Below are positions 17,108 to 17,653 of a stretch of DNA of 17,653 nucleotides, piece after piece. The DNA is taken from assembly GCA_018623505.1 (NCBI GenBank), contig JAAZVM010000001.1, forward strand, positions 1 to 17,653, written 5' to 3'. The stretch's first letter is position 1. Each line of letters begins with the position of its first letter. A model generated the notes under the pieces. It made no database searches and was not told where the DNA came from. It saw nothing but the letters and a program-made list of their open reading frames with translations. Source of the DNA: Patescibacteria group bacterium (GTDB lineage Bacteria > Patescibacteriota > Gracilibacteria > BD1-5 > UBA6164). The position numbers and the translations under genes are program-made.

Positions 17108-17458
17108 CTATTTAATTATATATTTACTAGCTTCACCTCATTTTTCTGATAAAGCTTTTTTAGAAAATCTAAATTTTTTAGTTTTTCATTTTTCTTCAAC
17201 TTTTACAAAACCAACTCTTGTAGGTTTTTCAGTGAATGGACAAATTAACATAACGTTTGAAGCATCAATTGCTTTTTCCATTTTTATAATTTGACCTGGA
17301 TTAGTACCATATTTTTTAAGATGTCTTGTAACAACATTAACATCCTTTACAATAATTTTATTTTTATCTGATATAACTTTCAAAACAGTAGAAACTTTTT
17401 CTCTGTCTTTTCTTTTACCAGACATAACTTGTACTTTATCTCAAGTTCTTATTTTCAT
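17108..17458 (-). CDS. rplX: 50S ribosomal protein L24 (uL24)
   Basis: 116 residues. L24 begins 50S assembly. MKIRTGDKVQVMSGKRKD is the KOW motif, with its first Gly encoded by TGA. VNVVTRHLK, INASNVM-like IDASNVMLICP and KPTRVGF follow, the usual L24 order. The C-terminus GKTKKFRFSKKALSEKGGEASKYIIK needs two TGA read as Gly and ends in TAG. Gaps are 19 nt to rplN and 32 nt to rplE. Confidence 0.95.
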
Positions 17459-17477
17459 AATTTTTATATTTATATAA

Positions 17478-17653
17478 TTATAAAACTTCTGGAGCTAAAC
17501 TCACTATTTTTTGATATCCTTTAGCTTTTAATTCTCTTGCAACAGGACCAAAAATACGAGTTCATCTTGGATTATTGTTATCATCAATAATAACACAAGC
17601 GTTATCATCAAATCTTACATAAGACCCATCATCTCTTTTTACTTCTTTAGATG
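17478..17653 (-). CDS. rplN: 50S ribosomal protein L14 (uL14), N-terminal part outside window
   Basis: The visible C-terminal 57 residues read KEVKRDDGSYVRFDDNACV, then DDNNNPRGTRIFGPVARELK and KGYQKIVSLAPEVL, which is the L14 C-terminal half. L14 contacts L19 and 16S rRNA at the subunit interface. The gene continues past the right edge. One of four glycines (RGTRIFG, first Gly) is TGA. It starts the order rplN-rplX-rplE typical of the spc operon. Confidence 0.95.

Noticed and set aside
14540..17294. Plus-strand frames opposite the ribosomal genes (14540-14812, 15297-15512, 16723-17106, 17076-17294).
   Set aside because: They overlap well-identified ribosomal protein genes on the minus strand.

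Overview
The window is strongly AT-rich and is read with a non-standard code. TGA occurs in frame at invariant glycines throughout: the P-loops of RuvB, ThiI and the uridine-kinase-like protein, the EGCLS box of peptide deformylase, and SecY. All 23 genes whose 3' end is visible stop at TAA (21) or TAG (2), and none at TGA. TGG is kept for tryptophan. This is genetic code 25 (UGA = Gly), known from Gracilibacteria (BD1-5) and Absconditabacteria (SR1). The spc ribosomal operon also lacks rpmD (uL30), a loss reported across the CPR/Patescibacteria radiation. I infer a chromosomal fragment of a Gracilibacteria/Absconditabacteria genome. Read with the standard code, most genes here would look broken.

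Layout. (1) 1-393, minus: a secreted repeat protein cut by the window edge. (2) 487-4199, minus: a tight cluster of O-methyltransferase, thiI, M23 peptidase and smpB, ending in a 19-bp hairpin. (3) 4333-5054, plus: two tandem T4SS-pilin-like small membrane proteins, with overlapping inverted repeats in the start of the second. (4) 5082-5300, minus: a 72-aa membrane protein. (5) 5424-8126, plus: leuS. (6) 8152-8730, minus: Fe superoxide dismutase. (7) 8816-11935, minus: ruvB, a uridine kinase-CYTH fusion and a FemAB-type transferase, with gaps of 5 and 1 nt. (8) 12055-12519, plus: def. (9) 12550 to the right edge, minus: the spc operon rplN-rplX-rplE-rpsZ-rpsH-rplF-rplR-rpsE-rplO-secY. rplN is cut by the edge. 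A terminator-like hairpin and a run of -10-like hexamers lie between rplO and secY.

Most of the window is translation machinery or its quality control: ribosomal proteins, LeuRS, deformylase, SmpB and ThiI. Export (SecY), cell-surface functions (M23, FemAB, pilin-like proteins, the repeat protein), DNA repair (RuvB) and oxidative defence (SOD) make up the rest. Coding density is very high: no gene-free stretch exceeds 135 bases. Convergent gene pairs are separated by only 25-30 nt, each pair sharing one bidirectional terminator. No tRNA, rRNA, CRISPR array, transposon or obvious mobile element was seen. Nothing here amounts to a new defence or mobile system. The most unusual features are the pilin-pair hairpins, the kinase-CYTH fusion and the uneven use of TGA-glycine between ribosomal and other genes.
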